DNA of 64,000 bases, taken from Paenibacillus sp. FSL R5-0623 (GTDB lineage: Bacteria; Bacillota; Bacilli; Paenibacillales; Paenibacillaceae). Numbering within the stretch: the first letter of the stretch is position 1; each line of letters begins with the position of its first letter. Shown here in pieces: positions 63,090-64,000 of this stretch. The notes beneath the pieces are model-generated. The model worked only from the letters and a program-made list of their open reading frames with translations. It was not told where the DNA came from and searched no databases. The DNA lies in the NCBI RefSeq assembly GCF_037974265.1, contig NZ_CP150233.1:1922001-1986000 (forward strand), read 5' to 3'. Position numbers and translations under genes: made by a program.

Positions 63090-64000
63090 TCTCGGAATTA
63101 AGGTATTTCATGCGAAAGTTGCATCATGTCACGGGGCCCATTTTATATTGGAATCTGCTAGGGATGATCTGTATCAGTCTCATGGAAGGGATCGGTATCT
63201 ACATGCTTGTTCCGATGCTGAGTCTGATTGGCATATTTGAGATGGGCTCCACAGGCTTAAACATTCCCTGGCTGGGCGACGTGTTGAATCGTTTTTCTGA
63301 AAATAGCCAATTGTTACTCGTATTGTTCACCTTTGTATTGATTGTCTCCGGACAGGCCTGGATGCAGCGTCTCCAGACGATCCGTAATACGCGAATCCAG
63401 CAGCAATTTGTACGCACGCTGCGCATGGAAACCTATGGTGCCATTATAATGGCGCAATGGTCATTTTTTCTCCAAAAACGAAAATCCGATTTTAACCATA
63501 TATTAACGACTGAACTTGCACGTGTGAGTCAGGGAACGAGCATTATGCTGCAAATGGCAGCCTCTCTGATCTTTACGGGAATTCAGATCGGTCTCGCTTT
63601 CTGGTTATCCGCCAAGTTGACGGCACTTGTGCTGTTCTGTGGATTGTTATTATTTTTTGTCTTGAGAAAATTCGTCAAGCAGGCCAAGCAGATCGGAGAC
63701 CAGACCTCTGAATATTCGCAAAGTTATTATAACGGCATTACCGAGCATTTTAACGGCATTAAGGATATTAAAAGCAACATGCTTGAGCGCTCACACATGA
63801 ACTGGTTTGAGCGCATGTGCAGACAGATAGAACGCAATGTCATTCAATTTAGTCAATTGAACAGTGGGACACAGCTGATTCACCGGATGTCCGCGGCAAT
63901 CATTATTGCGGCATTCATCTATCTTTCTCTCCGTGTAATGACGGTGCCACCAGCAAGTCTGCTGCTCATCATCCTTATCTTTTCCCGCTTATGGCCAAGA
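63086..64000 (+). CDS. ABC transporter of the lasso cluster (D protein), N-terminal part
   Basis: At least 305 residues run off the window end. The visible part is a six-helix ABC exporter membrane domain: hydrophobic segments at about 20-45, 75-95, 155-180 and 180-200, with the coupling segment SYYNGITEHFNGIKDIKSN. The nucleotide-binding domain lies beyond the window. It would export the lasso peptide and give immunity. The ATG overlaps the preceding stop. Confidence 0.88.
   Translation, partial: MISELRYFMRKLHHVTGPILYWNLLGMICISLMEGIGIYMLVPMLSLIGIFEMGSTGLNIPWLGDVLNRFSENSQLLLVLFTFVLIVSGQAWMQRLQTIRNTRIQQQFVRTLRMETYGAIIMAQWSFFLQKRKSDFNHILTTELARVSQGTSIMLQMAASLIFTGIQIGLAFWLSAKLTALVLFCGLLLFFVLRKFVKQAKQIGDQTSEYSQSYYNGITEHFNGIKDIKSNMLERSHMNWFERMCRQIERNVIQFSQLNSGTQLIHRMSAAIIIAAFIYLSLRVMTVPPASLLLIILIFSRLWPR

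Noticed and set aside
1..64000. CRISPR arrays, insertion sequences, prophage genes, tRNA and rRNA genes
   Set aside because: I looked for regular repeats, transposase or integrase motifs and tRNA-like TTCGA loops and found no convincing case by eye; a tRNA or repeat search program could still reveal one.

Overview
The window looks like a chromosomal segment of a Paenibacillus-type endospore-forming Firmicute. The evidence is strong AGGAGG-type ribosome binding sites, many U-tailed terminators, a ytxC-thrS pair with a T-box leader, sporulation genes (gamma-type SASP behind a sigma-G-like promoter, prkA, yhbH, spoVR, an AbrB-like gene behind Spo0A-box-like sites), LiaFSR, a GlnR/TnrA-type box, a GH10 xylanase with CBM22/CBM9 modules, and a paeninodin-type lasso peptide cluster. 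I saw no tRNA, rRNA, CRISPR array or insertion sequence. Species cannot be named from the sequence alone.

Layout. 0-4 kb: tail of a trans-sulfuration enzyme, a solitary mqnC (futalosine menaquinone route), and a two-gene oxidoreductase operon. 4-7.8 kb (minus strand): a nested-hairpin element, a YitT-family protein, the KhtTU K+/H+ antiporter and a small membrane protein. 7.9-12.6 kb: ytxC, T-box/thrS, a 3D-domain protein and a forespore SASP. 12.7-19.6 kb: an envelope-stress block (LiaFSR, an HtrA-type protease, an OmpR-type two-component pair). 19.6-26.3 kb: housekeeping metabolism (ispH, DAHP synthase, an E. coli-like GSI-beta glutamine synthetase with a GlnR/TnrA box, serC, trmL) and an AbrB-like regulator. 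26.4-35.5 kb: a serine hydrolase and a LacI-controlled sugar operon (esterase, CUT1 permeases, lipoprotein, GH3 glucosidase, LacI repressor). 35.5-41.5 kb: a 34-residue membrane peptide, a NAGPA-type glycosidase operon, an orphan response regulator, an aminotransferase, an azoreductase and a DUF2161 protein. 41.8-54.7 kb: prkA on one side and spoVR-yhbH on the other, separated by a globin sensor, a LacI regulator, a xylanase and a MHYT-GGDEF-EAL protein. 54.9-56.2 kb: an MFS transporter.

The most interesting region is 56.4-64.0 kb: a lasso peptide operon in the order sulfotransferase, cyclase (C), precursor (A), kinase (K), leader-binding protein (B1), protease (B2), nucleotidyltransferase-like protein (N), ABC exporter (D, cut by the window edge). 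The precursor encodes a 23-residue core with a predicted Ala1-Asp9 macrolactam, a Tyr in an acidic tail and a C-terminal Ser. The sulfotransferase gene overlaps the cyclase gene by 4 nt, so the product may be sulfonated as well as phosphorylated. Two matching inverted repeats sit in and just after the promoter. A terminator after the precursor competes with an alternative hairpin, which could set precursor-to-enzyme ratios.
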